The position numbers and the translations under genes were made by a program. A DNA stretch of 64,000 nucleotides from Reinekea marinisedimentorum. Its GTDB lineage: Bacteria > Pseudomonadota > Gammaproteobacteria > Pseudomonadales > Natronospirillaceae. The stretch covers positions 1-64,000 of the forward strand of contig NZ_SLZR01000010.1 in the NCBI RefSeq assembly GCF_004341165.1. The letters run 5' to 3'. How positions within the stretch are numbered: position 1 is the stretch's first letter; every line of letters starts with the position of its first letter. This document shows, in pieces, positions 56,120 to 64,000 of this stretch. The notes beneath the pieces are model-generated. The model worked only from the letters and a program-made list of their open reading frames with translations. It was not told the DNA's origin and did no database searches.

Positions 56120-56680
56120 ATGACAGAAAAAGTTTTTATCACCTCCGGTGATCTACTCAGAGACTCGTTTCGTCTTGCCGCGCAGGTGTTAGAAGACGGT
56201 TTTCGCCCTAACTTTATCGTTGGTATCTGGCGGGGAGGCGCGCCAATCGGTATTTCAGTTCAGGAATACTTTGATTTCAAAGGCATCGAAACCGACCATA
56301 TTGCGGTTCGTACCTCCTCTTATTACGGTATTGGTAAGCAGTCGAAAGAGATTCGGGTTCACGGCCTGCATTATCTGATTGAAAATGCCAACGCCGAAGA
56401 TTCACTGCTCATCGTTGATGATGTGTTTGATTCCGGGCGCAGTGTTGATGCCCTGATCTCACAGATTAAGAGCCTGTCGCGTAAAAACACACCGCACGAT
56501 ATTCGAGTCGCTTGCCCGTGGTATAAGCCAAAAAATACTCAGGTGGATATGAAGCCGGATTACTACGTGCGCTCCAGTGATGAATGGCTGGTATTCCCGC
56601 ATGAGTTGACGGGTCTGACACCGGATGAGTTGATTGAAGGTAAGCAGGAACTGAAAGAGATTAAAGACCTTCTGCTTTAA
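56120..56680 (+). CDS. Hypoxanthine/purine-type phosphoribosyltransferase
   Basis: A 186-aa type I phosphoribosyltransferase with the PRPP-binding motif LLIVDDVFDSGRS (about 96-108) and the early FIVGIWRGGAPIG loop (about 32-44) that binds pyrophosphate. The RTSSYYG region is the flexible loop. It resembles the hypoxanthine/xanthine group, and the exact base cannot be assigned. It is a single gene between gapA and the convergent moeA; a bidirectional hairpin follows. Confidence 0.85.
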   Translation: MTEKVFITSGDLLRDSFRLAAQVLEDGFRPNFIVGIWRGGAPIGISVQEYFDFKGIETDHIAVRTSSYYGIGKQSKEIRVHGLHYLIENANAEDSLLIVDDVFDSGRSVDALISQIKSLSRKNTPHDIRVACPWYKPKNTQVDMKPDYYVRSSDEWLVFPHELTGLTPDELIEGKQELKEIKDLLL

Positions 56681-56720
56681 TCCCCTTTTTAATGCCTTAA
56701 TAAAGGCCATCGCCTGTCAG

Positions 56721-56748
56721 AAAGCCGCTCATTTCAGCGGCTTTTTTT
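56721..56748 (+). terminator. Terminator between phosphoribosyltransferase gene and moeA
   Basis: AAAGCCGCT (56721-56729), loop CATTTC, AGCGGCTTT (56736-56744), then T residues. It serves the plus-strand gene and may also act on moeA, whose stop is at 56747. Confidence 0.8.
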
Positions 56749-57976
56749 ATAGCACCTCATCGAACAACCAGATATCCACCTGCTCACCTGGTTCCACACT
56801 GCCACGTTCGTTTTCCAGCGCGATATAGCAATTAGCCTCTGCCAGGCCGGTCAGTATGTGCGAACCCTGAAACGCGCCCGCCGGAGATACCGTTAAGCCC
56901 TGTTCTGAAGTGGACCAGACGCCACGCTGAAAATCCTGCCGACCGGGTGATTTTTTCAGTCTGCTGTCAATTATAGCTTTCAGCACCTTCATGGGTTTGT
57001 AGCCAATGCGCTGGTGCTGGCGAATCGCCTGACTGGCGAGAATATGGAATGTCACCATCGCTGAAACCGGGTTGCCGGGTAAGCCGATAAAGAAGCTGTT
57101 GGGCAGCTTACCGAACGCAAAGGGTTTGCCCGGCTTGATAGCCAGCTTCCAGAAGTCGATCTCGCCCAGCTCCGCCAGAATATCTTTGGTGAAATCCGCT
57201 TCGCCAACACTGACACCGCCGGAGGTGATCACAAAATCGCACTCACTGTCCGCCTTCAGGAATGCCTCGCGGAACAGTTCAGGCTGGTCTGGCAGTGAGC
57301 CGTAATCGACAATTTCAACGTTCAGGTATACCAGCATTTGCCGAATCGCCGGGCGGTTGGAATCATACAGTTCGCCATAGTTCAGCGCTTCGCCCGGTTG
57401 CTTGAGTTCATCGCCGGTAGATATCAACGCCACCCGGGTGCGCTTATACACCTCTACCGTTTTGCAGCCGGCACTGGCGAGCAGGGCGATATGGGCGGCG
57501 TTCAGCAGGGTGTTGGCAGCGACCAGTCGGTCGCCGGCGTTAAAGTCGTCCCCGGTTTTACGGACATTGCTGCCAGCCTTGACCAGCTCATTGAAGCGGA
57601 CGCAGTTTTCATTGTAGTGCGCCATTTCCTGCATGATGACGGTATCGGCACCCTGTGGCAGCGCGGCGCCGGTCATGATTCGAATAGCATTACCGGCGGT
57701 CAATGGCTGCAGGTAGGGCTTGCCGGCAAAGGCAGTCCCCTGAATTGTCAGCTCGGTTTCTAAGGGAGTGTCACTCAATTTAACGGCAAAACCATCCATT
57801 GCCGAATTGTCGAAGCTGGGTGAAGGGCTTTGCGCCAGTATCGGGCTGGCTAAAACCCGGCCGGCAGCGTCGCTAAGCTCTACACTTTCGGTTGCTGTTG
57901 CGCCGTTGACCAGCGCCAGTATTTTTTCGATTCCGTCATTTAAAGGCATCAGCCCCGGTTGATCACAACATCCCAT
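56747..57976 (-). CDS. moeA: Molybdopterin molybdenumtransferase MoeA
   Basis: Inserts molybdate into adenylylated molybdopterin to complete the cofactor needed by NapA. It is 409 aa. It has N-terminal SPSPSFDNSAMDGFAV, GAALPQGADTVIMQE, STGDEL and the MoCF domain motif VITSGGVSVGEADF, then GLPGNPVSAMVTFHI and a C-terminal beta-barrel region. The early CCDQPGLMPLNDGIEKIL matches MoeA starts in marine gammaproteobacteria. It lies 10 bases after narL in the same orientation, so narX-narL-moeA probably form an operon. Confidence 0.95.
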   Translation of the reverse strand: MGCCDQPGLMPLNDGIEKILALVNGATATESVELSDAAGRVLASPILAQSPSPSFDNSAMDGFAVKLSDTPLETELTIQGTAFAGKPYLQPLTAGNAIRIMTGAALPQGADTVIMQEMAHYNENCVRFNELVKAGSNVRKTGDDFNAGDRLVAANTLLNAAHIALLASAGCKTVEVYKRTRVALISTGDELKQPGEALNYGELYDSNRPAIRQMLVYLNVEIVDYGSLPDQPELFREAFLKADSECDFVITSGGVSVGEADFTKDILAELGEIDFWKLAIKPGKPFAFGKLPNSFFIGLPGNPVSAMVTFHILASQAIRQHQRIGYKPMKVLKAIIDSRLKKSPGRQDFQRGVWSTSEQGLTVSPAGAFQGSHILTGLAEANCYIALENERGSVEPGEQVDIWLFDEVL

Positions 57977-57986
57977 TTTTAATTAC

Positions 57987-58625
57987 CTATAGCTCGTTGA
58001 TGTGGTCGTGTGCATAGATGGCTGCTTCTACGCGTGACCGCAAATTCAGTTTGGAAAGTACCCGCTTTACGTGCACTTTTACAGTCCCTTCTGCAATAGA
58101 CAGGTTTGCACCAATGACCTTGTTGCTTTGCCCTTCGGCGATCAGCTTCAGAACATCACGCTCGCGTTCGGTCAGGCTCTCTAACTCGGTATTGGTGCCG
58201 GCCACTCGCTGGCGCATGGCGCGGCGGGCAATCTCTTTAATGTTCGGGCTCAGTACCTGGGTGCCGCTGATGCAGTCTTTGATGGCCAATACCAGCTCTT
58301 CCGGGTCCAGGTCTTTCAGCAGATAGCCGTCGGCACCGTTCTGAATGGCGCGTTGAATATCGGCCTGATCATCGGATACGGTAAATACAATGATACGGCA
58401 GGTAATGCCATTGTTACGCAGTTGCAATAGGGTTGTTAGGCCGTCCTGCTCCGGCATGTTTAAGTCCAGCAGAATTAAATCCGGATCGAGCTTCAGGGCT
58501 GCCGGCAAGGCATCTTTGGAATTGCCCAGTTCCGCCACTAAATGGAACTCCGGTTCCAGCTCGAACAGTTGCGCCAGTCCTTTGCGCAACATCGGGTGGT
58601 CGTCGACGATGATGATGTCAGCCAT
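57987..58625 (-). CDS. narL: NarL-type nitrate/nitrite response regulator
   Basis: A 212-aa response regulator: receiver domain with phospho-acceptor Asp54 (ILLDLNMP), acidic pair in IIVDDHPM and conserved Lys in LLKDLDPEEL, followed by a LuxR/GerE helix-turn-helix (about 148-205: LTERERDVLKLIAEGQSNK, EGTVKVHVKRVLSKLN). It is encoded directly after the sensor with an 8-base overlap. A 7-2-7 site for it is present in front of the divergent nap operon. Confidence 0.94.
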   Translation of the reverse strand: MADIIIVDDHPMLRKGLAQLFELEPEFHLVAELGNSKDALPAALKLDPDLILLDLNMPEQDGLTTLLQLRNNGITCRIIVFTVSDDQADIQRAIQNGADGYLLKDLDPEELVLAIKDCISGTQVLSPNIKEIARRAMRQRVAGTNTELESLTERERDVLKLIAEGQSNKVIGANLSIAEGTVKVHVKRVLSKLNLRSRVEAAIYAHDHINEL

Positions 58626-60315
58626 GAGTAGCTCCGGTTGATTTCTTTTTATTGAATTCCAGTTTAACGCAGGCGCCGCCGAGTTCCTCGCATTTACCGT
58701 AGGTCATGCTGCCGCCGATTCGCTGCGCGCGCTCAGCCATGATGGTGAGCCCATAATGTTCGGGTTTATTGGGTTCCGGCATAAAACCGATACCGTTGTC
58801 GCAGATGAGAATTTTCAGCTGTTCAGCATTGCACTTCAGGCGTACCTGAATTCGGGTCGCCGAGGCATGCTTAAATACGTTGGTCAGGGCTTCACGGATG
58901 ATGTGCAGGCAGTGCACTTCTTCGTGGGCGTCCAGGTCTCCCGGCCAGCATTCGTCCATGTGCAGGCTGATGCTCAGGTTGCCGGACTGGCGGTTGAAGT
59001 CATCAAGAATATTCTGCAGGCCCTGTTCAAAGCTGAGTTCTTCGTGCTGGGTACGAAAGGTGACCAGCAGTTCACGCAGTTTGCGGTAGCTGGAGTTGAG
59101 GCCCTCTCTGAGCTCCTGCAGGGTGGCGTTGAGCGTGTCGCTGTCGGCACCCATTTCTTTTTGCTTGGCAAAGCGGACAACCTGAATTTTCAGATAACTC
59201 AGGTTTTGTGCCAGCGAGTCGTGCAGCTCCCGGGCAATGGCATTTCTCTCTTCGTGCAGAGCAATCCGTTTTTCGTTGCCCAGGGTTTCACTTCGCCGGT
59301 AGGCGTTTTCAAACAGGTCGCCGATGGTTTCGAAAATCTGCTTTTTCCACGGCTCTATCACCACGGCAGAGTCGCACACCAGGTAGCTGTGGTCGGATGC
59401 TATATGAACCCAGTAGAACGTCGCTGATCGTGGCTTCGGCTCGTTGGTTTGCCAGTACAAGGTTTTTTCGTGACAGATTTCGCTTAACGCATCGGTGGTG
59501 TGCTGCTTTATGCCGGTAATGTCCGGGGAAAAGGCGCTCAGGCGCTTGCTCAGATTAAACAGGAATTCCAGTATCTGATTATTGCGTGACAGTTCCTTGG
59601 TTTGGGCGATGATTTTGTTTTCCAGCTGAGTCTGATACTGGGAAATTTCTTCGGCCATTCGGTTCAGTGTGGTCGCCAGCTGACCCAGTTCATCTTTATA
59701 GGCGGGTGGCACCCGGGCGCTGGTATCGCCTTTGCCCAACTTAATCACGGTATTGGTCAGCTTTTGCAACGGCACAACCAGCCGGCAATAAATCAAAGCC
59801 GTAAATATCAGTGCGATGAACAGCGTAAAAACACTGGCACCGATCTGCTGGCGGTGCAGCGCACTGACCTTGGCTTCCGCCCAATGCTCATAGGATTCAA
59901 CAAAGGCATCGACCTGACTGACAAAGCCATCGACATTGCGGTGATAGGTTTCCGGGTTGCTGTAAGCCAGTTGCTTCATGTTCTCGAAACTTAACTGAAT
60001 GCCCTCCAGCTCTTCAATTAATTGTTGATTCTGCTTCACGTGCTTGCTGGTAATGGTGATCAGGGTATCGAGCTTCTGATCAAACTCAACGATGAGTGCT
60101 GCAATGCTGGTTGGGTTGGCACTGCGTTTCAGCTCATAGGCGATGCGGTAAGACTGCATGCGCAGCGAGCCGGCAATGTTAATGGCTCCGGCGTCACCGG
60201 ACAGCACCGAGGTCATAAACAGGCTGTGCAGGATGGCTGAAAGCGACAGGGTGGCCAGCAGTACAAAGCCGAATACCAGTGAATACGCAATGGGGTGTCG
60301 GGTCATTTTGAGCAT
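58618..60315 (-). CDS. narX: NarX-type nitrate/nitrite sensor histidine kinase
   Basis: A 565-aa sensor: two transmembrane helices (about 9-34 and 155-178) enclosing a periplasmic helical domain with the P-box (residues 40-60, GDAGAINIAGSLRMQSYR, Arg52 expected to bind nitrate). A HAMP domain (about 180-232), a cytoplasmic central region with cysteines (C281, C314) as in NarX, and a HisKA_3 domain with His365 (ARELHDSLAQNL) follow, then the ATPase (LKILICDNGIGF). Divergent from napE. Confidence 0.93.
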   Translation of the reverse strand: MLKMTRHPIAYSLVFGFVLLATLSLSAILHSLFMTSVLSGDAGAINIAGSLRMQSYRIAYELKRSANPTSIAALIVEFDQKLDTLITITSKHVKQNQQLIEELEGIQLSFENMKQLAYSNPETYHRNVDGFVSQVDAFVESYEHWAEAKVSALHRQQIGASVFTLFIALIFTALIYCRLVVPLQKLTNTVIKLGKGDTSARVPPAYKDELGQLATTLNRMAEEISQYQTQLENKIIAQTKELSRNNQILEFLFNLSKRLSAFSPDITGIKQHTTDALSEICHEKTLYWQTNEPKPRSATFYWVHIASDHSYLVCDSAVVIEPWKKQIFETIGDLFENAYRRSETLGNEKRIALHEERNAIARELHDSLAQNLSYLKIQVVRFAKQKEMGADSDTLNATLQELREGLNSSYRKLRELLVTFRTQHEELSFEQGLQNILDDFNRQSGNLSISLHMDECWPGDLDAHEEVHCLHIIREALTNVFKHASATRIQVRLKCNAEQLKILICDNGIGFMPEPNKPEHYGLTIMAERAQRIGGSMTYGKCEELGGACVKLEFNKKKSTGATHG

Positions 60316-60362
60316 ATAACATCTTGCCGTTTAACGGTTTTGTTGGCCTGAATACGATTCGT

Positions 60363-60426
60363 TTGATTCTACGCAACGACTATACCCCCATGTAGGTACT
60401 CCGTCCTGTTTTCCACAAATTAGTAT
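60363..60426 (+). promoter_or_regulatory. napEFDA promoter with FNR-like and NarL/NarP sites
   Basis: FNR-like TTGATTCTACGCAA (60363-60376; left half perfect, right half two mismatches) is followed by TACCCCCATGTAGGTA (60383-60398), a 7-2-7 NarL/NarP palindrome with 6 of 7 in each half. Centres are 21 bp apart. TAGTAT (60421-60426) is a candidate -10, placing the NarL site near -43 and the FNR site near -64, much as known for E. coli napF. AAGGAGGA at 60458-60465 is the napE ribosome site. Confidence 0.75.
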
Positions 60427-60471
60427 GCTCGAAGTAAATTCTAACAACTGAATTCGTAAGGAGGAGCCGCT

Positions 60472-60624
60472 GTGTCGGAGAAACCCATCACCAAAGCCAG
60501 CGAGCTGAAAGCGTTTCTGTTTATTTCGGTGGTGCTGTTTCCACTGTTGTCGGTAGCGGTTGTTGGCGGCTTTGGATTCATCATCTGGATGTCACAGTTG
60601 CTGTTAGGGCCGGGGAGTTACTAA
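60472..60624 (+). CDS. napE: NapE, small membrane protein of the nap operon
   Basis: A 50-aa protein starting with GTG at 60472 behind a strong AAGGAGGA, ending TAA at 60622-60624. Residues 1-14 (SEKPITKASELKAF) are cytoplasmic; about 15-42 are a single transmembrane helix ending GFIIWMSQLLLG. NapE is common in nap operons and its role is undefined. It lies 6 bases before napF. Its shortness makes it easy to miss. Confidence 0.88.
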   Translation: MSEKPITKASELKAFLFISVVLFPLLSVAVVGGFGFIIWMSQLLLGPGSY

Positions 60625-60630
60625 ACCTTT

Positions 60631-61146
60631 ATGACCGTAAACAGGCGCACGCTCTTTCGTAAACTGCTGTCCCCCGACAACGCTCAGGCGATTGCCGATG
60701 TGCCGGTGCGACCTCCGGGTGCTGTCAGTGAACGTGCGTTTATTGAAGCCTGCACGCGCTGCGGTGATTGTATTAATGCCTGTCCGGAGCAGGTGATTGT
60801 CGCCGGTGACGGAGGCTATGTTGAAATGAACTTTCGGCAGACCGGTTGCACAAGTTGTGGCCGTTGTATCGAAGCCTGCTCTGCCGGGGTTTTACGCCCG
60901 TTAAACAGCCAGCGCATTGCCGGAAGCGCACATATTTCCGGCAGCTGCCTGCCGAAACACCAGGTCAGCTGTCAGTCGTGCCGCGATATCTGCGATCAAT
61001 CGGCCATTCGCTTTGATTTTTCAACCGCAACACCAGCCCCGGAAGCCGACATTGAAGCCTGCAATGGCTGCGGGTTTTGTGTCGCGGTATGCCCGGTCGG
61101 CAGCATTCATATTCAATCCCAACCCGAACTGAGAGGAACACTGTGA
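60631..61146 (+). CDS. napF: NapF, ferredoxin-type maturation protein
   Basis: A 171-aa cytoplasmic protein with three to four [4Fe-4S]-type motifs: CTRCGDCINACPEQV, CTSCGRCIEACSAGV, CQSCRDICDQ and CNGCGFCVAVCPVGS. NapF helps assemble the NapA iron-sulfur cluster before export. The N-terminal NRRTLFRKLL is typical. Its TGA overlaps the napD ATG (TGATG). Four cysteines in the third motif are less regular than in the others. Confidence 0.93.
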   Translation: MTVNRRTLFRKLLSPDNAQAIADVPVRPPGAVSERAFIEACTRCGDCINACPEQVIVAGDGGYVEMNFRQTGCTSCGRCIEACSAGVLRPLNSQRIAGSAHISGSCLPKHQVSCQSCRDICDQSAIRFDFSTATPAPEADIEACNGCGFCVAVCPVGSIHIQSQPELRGTL

Positions 61147-61442
61147 TGCGAAATGCAGCATCGGTAAATGTTGACCCGCGTGAAGAGCACATCGTCAGTG
61201 TTGTGGTGCACCTGAACAACGAGCTGGCCGGGAGTGCCTGTCGCGCCATAGCGCAACTGGAGCGGGTTGAGATGGTTGTGCAGCAGGCGTGCAAATGCGT
61301 GCTGTTGCTGAACGAGCGCTCTGCCCGGGAAGTGATGGCAAAAATTGAAACCGTACAGGATATAACCGGTGTGCTGAACGTCGCCATGATTGCGCACCAC
61401 ACTGAATTGCCAGCTGCGTTAGATGAAGCACTGGATGATTAA
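61146..61442 (+). CDS. napD: NapD, Tat-signal chaperone for NapA
   Basis: A 98-aa protein binding the NapA twin-arginine signal to delay export until the cofactor is in place. Conserved [15 protein letters not shown] and [12 protein letters not shown] segments are present. ATG 61146 is chosen, coupled to the napF stop (GTG 61143 would give one extra residue). It is 53 bases before napA, in the order E-F-D-A usual in gammaproteobacteria. Confidence 0.93.
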   Translation: MRNAASVNVDPREEHIVSVVVHLNNELAGSACRAIAQLERVEMVVQQACKCVLLLNERSAREVMAKIETVQDITGVLNVAMIAHHTELPAALDEALDD

Positions 61443-61495
61443 CCGGACTACTGAACTTAAAACAAATTACAAAATTATCCATTCAGGAGATATCA

Positions 61496-63991
61496 ATGAA
61501 ACTGACTCGACGCGATGTGATTAAGGCGCAGGCTGCCGCGGCTGCGGTCTCCGTTGCCGGGTTGTCGTTGCCGGCACAGGCCACCAACCTGATCGCTACC
61601 AGTGAGAAAAATAAAATCCAATGGGATAAAGCACCCTGTCGTTTCTGCGGCACCGGCTGCTCTGTATCGGTGGGCTCTAAAGACGGCAAGATTGTCGCGA
61701 CCCATGGCGATCAGCTGGCACCGGTGAATCGTGGCCTTAACTGTGTGAAAGGGTATTTTCTTGCGAAAATAATGTACGGCAAAGATCGCCTGACCCAGCC
61801 GCTGCTGCGCAAAAAGAACGGTGTTTACGCCAAAGAGGGTGACTTCACTCCGGTCTCCTGGGATGAAGCGTTCGACATCATGGCTGAGAAATGGAAGAAA
61901 ACCCTGAAAGAAAAAGGCCCGACTGCGGTGGGCTTTTTCGGCTCAGGGCAGTGGACGGTGTGGGAAGGCTACGCCGCCTCTAAACTGATGAAGGCAGGCT
62001 TCCGCAGTAACAATATTGAACCGAATGCGCGTCACTGCATGGCGTCGGCGGTGGCCGGGTTCATCCGCACCTTTGGCATGGATGAACCGATGGGCTGTTA
62101 CGATGATATTGAGCATGCCGATGCCTTCGTGCTGTGGGGGTCTAACATGGCCGAAATGCACCCCATTCTGTGGACGCGCCTGACCGACCGGCGTTTGTCC
62201 TTTCCGCATGTCCAGGTGGCGGTACTCTCAACCTATGAACACCGCAGCTTTGACCTGGCTGATATCCCGATGGTGTTTAAGCCGCAGACCGACCTGTACA
62301 TCGTCAACGCGATTGCCAATTACATTATTCAGAACAAAAGGGTAAATCTCGATTTTGTCGCCAAACACGTTAACTTCCGCAAGGGCGCCGAAGACATCGG
62401 TTATGGCCTGCGCCCGGAACACCCACTCGAGCAAAAGGCGAAAAACGCCGATAAAGCCGGTGCTTCAGAGGCGATTGATTTTGACGCCTGCGCCGAGTAT
62501 CTGAAGCCCTATACGCTGGAAAAGGCGGCACAGGAATCCGGCGTGTCGGTCGCCTCACTGACCCGCCTGGCCGAGCTCTACGCTGACCCGAATAAAAAGG
62601 TAATGTCGCTGTGGACCATGGGCGTGAATCAACACACCCGCGGTGTTTGGATGAATAACCTGATCTATAACCTGCACCTGCTGACCGGCAAGATTGCCGA
62701 GCCGGGCAACAGCCCGTTTTCGCTCACCGGCCAGCCATCGGCCTGCGGTACTGCGCGTGAAGTGGGTACCTTTGCTCATCGCCTGCCTGCTGACCTGGTG
62801 GTTGCCAACCCGGAGCACCGCAAGTACGCGGAAAAAATCTGGCACTTGCCCGAGGGCATCATTCCTGGCCAGGTTGGCTTCCATGCGGCACTGCAAAACC
62901 GCAAGCTGAAGGATGGCGATCTCAACTGCTATTGGGTTCAGGTGAACAATAATATGCAGGCCGCGGCCAACATGAATGAAGAAACCTACCCAGGCTACCG
63001 CAATCCGGACAACTTCATTGTTGTATCCGATGCCTACCCAACCGTCACCTGCGAGGCGGCAGACCTGATTTTACCAACCGCCATGTGGGTGGAAAAAGAA
63101 GGTGCCTACGGTAACGCGGAACGACGTACCCAGTTCTGGCATCAGCTGACCGAAGCACCGGGCGAGGCCATGTCGGATTTGTGGCAGGTGATGGAGTTCT
63201 CTAAGCGCTTTACCACCGAAGACGTCTGGCCGGCTGACATTCTGGATGCCAATCCGGGCTACAAGGGAAAATCCCTGTTCGAGGTTCTATTCGCCAATGG
63301 GGTGGTGAATAAATTTGGTTTGGACGAGATTGAAGCCGGCTACGGCAATCACGAATCAGAAGATTTTGGTTTCTATGTGCAGAAAGGGTTGTTCGAAGAA
63401 TATGCCTCCTTTGGTCGTGGCCATGCGCACGATCTGGCACCTTTTGATACCTACCATGAAACCCGTGGACTGCGCTGGCCGGTGGTCAACGGTGTGGAAA
63501 CCCAATGGCGCTATCGCGAAGGCTACGACCCTTATGTTGAGGCCGGCAAGGGTGTGCAGTTCTATGGCAAGCCGGATGGACGCGCGATTATTTTTGCGTT
63601 GCCATACGAACCACCGGCGGAAAGCCCGGATGAAGAGTACAACCTGTGGTTGTCAACCGGCCGTGTGCTTGAACACTGGCATTCCGGTTCAATGACCCAG
63701 CGCGTGCCTGAGCTGTATAAGGCGGTGCCCGATGCCCTTTGCTACATGCATCCGGACGATGCCCGTGAGCGCGGTATGCGCCGAGGCGATGAAGTGAAGG
63801 TGGTGTCCCGTCGCGGTGAAATCCGCATCCGGGTGGAAACCCGAGGCCGTAATAAGCCGCCAAAAGGGCTGGTGTTTGTGCCCTGGTTTGATGCCAGCCA
63901 GTTGATCAATAAGTGTACGCTGGATGCCATCGATCCGATTTCGAAGCAAACGGATTACAAAAAATGCGCTGTTAAAGTCGTTAAGGTGTGA
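61496..63991 (+). CDS. napA: Periplasmic nitrate reductase catalytic subunit NapA
   Basis: Reduces nitrate to nitrite with bis-MGD molybdenum. It is 831 aa and complete. The Tat signal TRRDVIKAQ...LPAQA spans about residues 4-29. The [4Fe-4S] motif is [10 protein letters not shown]...NCVKGYF and the Mo-ligand Cys lies in [13 protein letters not shown] (about residue 180). The C-terminal molybdopterin-binding region is PEEEYN-like ([20 protein letters not shown]). napB and napC should follow beyond the window; the 9 bases after the stop contain AGGAG, consistent with a next gene immediately downstream. Confidence 0.97.
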   Translation: MKLTRRDVIKAQAAAAAVSVAGLSLPAQATNLIATSEKNKIQWDKAPCRFCGTGCSVSVGSKDGKIVATHGDQLAPVNRGLNCVKGYFLAKIMYGKDRLTQPLLRKKNGVYAKEGDFTPVSWDEAFDIMAEKWKKTLKEKGPTAVGFFGSGQWTVWEGYAASKLMKAGFRSNNIEPNARHCMASAVAGFIRTFGMDEPMGCYDDIEHADAFVLWGSNMAEMHPILWTRLTDRRLSFPHVQVAVLSTYEHRSFDLADIPMVFKPQTDLYIVNAIANYIIQNKRVNLDFVAKHVNFRKGAEDIGYGLRPEHPLEQKAKNADKAGASEAIDFDACAEYLKPYTLEKAAQESGVSVASLTRLAELYADPNKKVMSLWTMGVNQHTRGVWMNNLIYNLHLLTGKIAEPGNSPFSLTGQPSACGTAREVGTFAHRLPADLVVANPEHRKYAEKIWHLPEGIIPGQVGFHAALQNRKLKDGDLNCYWVQVNNNMQAAANMNEETYPGYRNPDNFIVVSDAYPTVTCEAADLILPTAMWVEKEGAYGNAERRTQFWHQLTEAPGEAMSDLWQVMEFSKRFTTEDVWPADILDANPGYKGKSLFEVLFANGVVNKFGLDEIEAGYGNHESEDFGFYVQKGLFEEYASFGRGHAHDLAPFDTYHETRGLRWPVVNGVETQWRYREGYDPYVEAGKGVQFYGKPDGRAIIFALPYEPPAESPDEEYNLWLSTGRVLEHWHSGSMTQRVPELYKAVPDALCYMHPDDARERGMRRGDEVKVVSRRGEIRIRVETRGRNKPPKGLVFVPWFDASQLINKCTLDAIDPISKQTDYKKCAVKVVKV

Positions 63992-64000
63992 GGAGTAGAT

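Overview
The window is a contiguous piece of a gammaproteobacterial chromosome. Gene content and order suggest a marine, facultatively anaerobic Oceanospirillales-type organism (Saccharospirillaceae/Reinekea-like is my best guess from general knowledge, not from a search). The evidence is a split B12-dependent ribonucleotide reductase (nrdJa/nrdJb), gatCAB divergent from mreBCD-maf-rng-yhdP, HexR-type control of sugar catabolism, periplasmic nitrate reductase (nap) with narXL, and a group 3b-type NAD(P)-linked [NiFe] hydrogenase. Nearly all genes look intact.

Layout. (1) 1-6070: a visibly AT-richer accessory segment. It holds three consecutive tyrosine recombinases (424, 505 and 715 aa) and two small helix-turn-helix proteins, all on the minus strand and tightly coupled. 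The distal gene runs into a decayed IS21-family istA fragment at the window edge. A 10-bp direct repeat lies at both ends of the segment. (2) 6071-14404: nrdJab with a pair of candidate NrdR boxes, a membrane GGDEF diguanylate cyclase, and gatCAB. (3) 14584-23958, plus strand: mreB, mreC (apparently with an ATT start codon), mreD, maf, rng, yhdP and a nitrilase-family amidase. (4) 23964-45826: an NRDE protein, a DUF1338 enzyme, rarD, galU, aceEF (three lipoyl domains), pyk, hexR, glk, malQ, an orphan sugar-ABC ATPase, a DUF4032 kinase-like protein, a yadGH-type ABC exporter, queF and a membrane class III cyclase. (5) 46126-49546: tRNA-Ser(GGA), tRNA-Pro(TGG), a comEA-like protein, a beta-carbonic anhydrase and an ABC exporter. 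(6) 49673-54625: hypC and the four-subunit hydrogenase with its endopeptidase. (7) 54898-63991: gapA, a phosphoribosyltransferase, then moeA-narL-narX divergent from napEFDA; napA ends just before the window does.

How the parts fit. Sections 2, 6 and 7 form an oxygen-limitation theme: oxygen-independent dNTP synthesis, H2 or NAD(P)H redox balancing, nitrate reduction, and molybdenum cofactor assembly beside its regulator. The nap promoter has an FNR-like half-palindrome and a NarL/NarP 7-2-7 site 21 bp apart, much like the arrangement known at E. coli napF. Section 4 centres on glucose and maltodextrin catabolism. A HexR box lies between hexR and glk, and weaker candidate operators precede gapA.

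Most of the window is ordinary housekeeping sequence. The parts most worth follow-up are the multi-recombinase segment at the left end, the ATT start of mreC, the paired regulatory sites, and the hydrogenase cluster that has only hypC of the hyp maturation genes.
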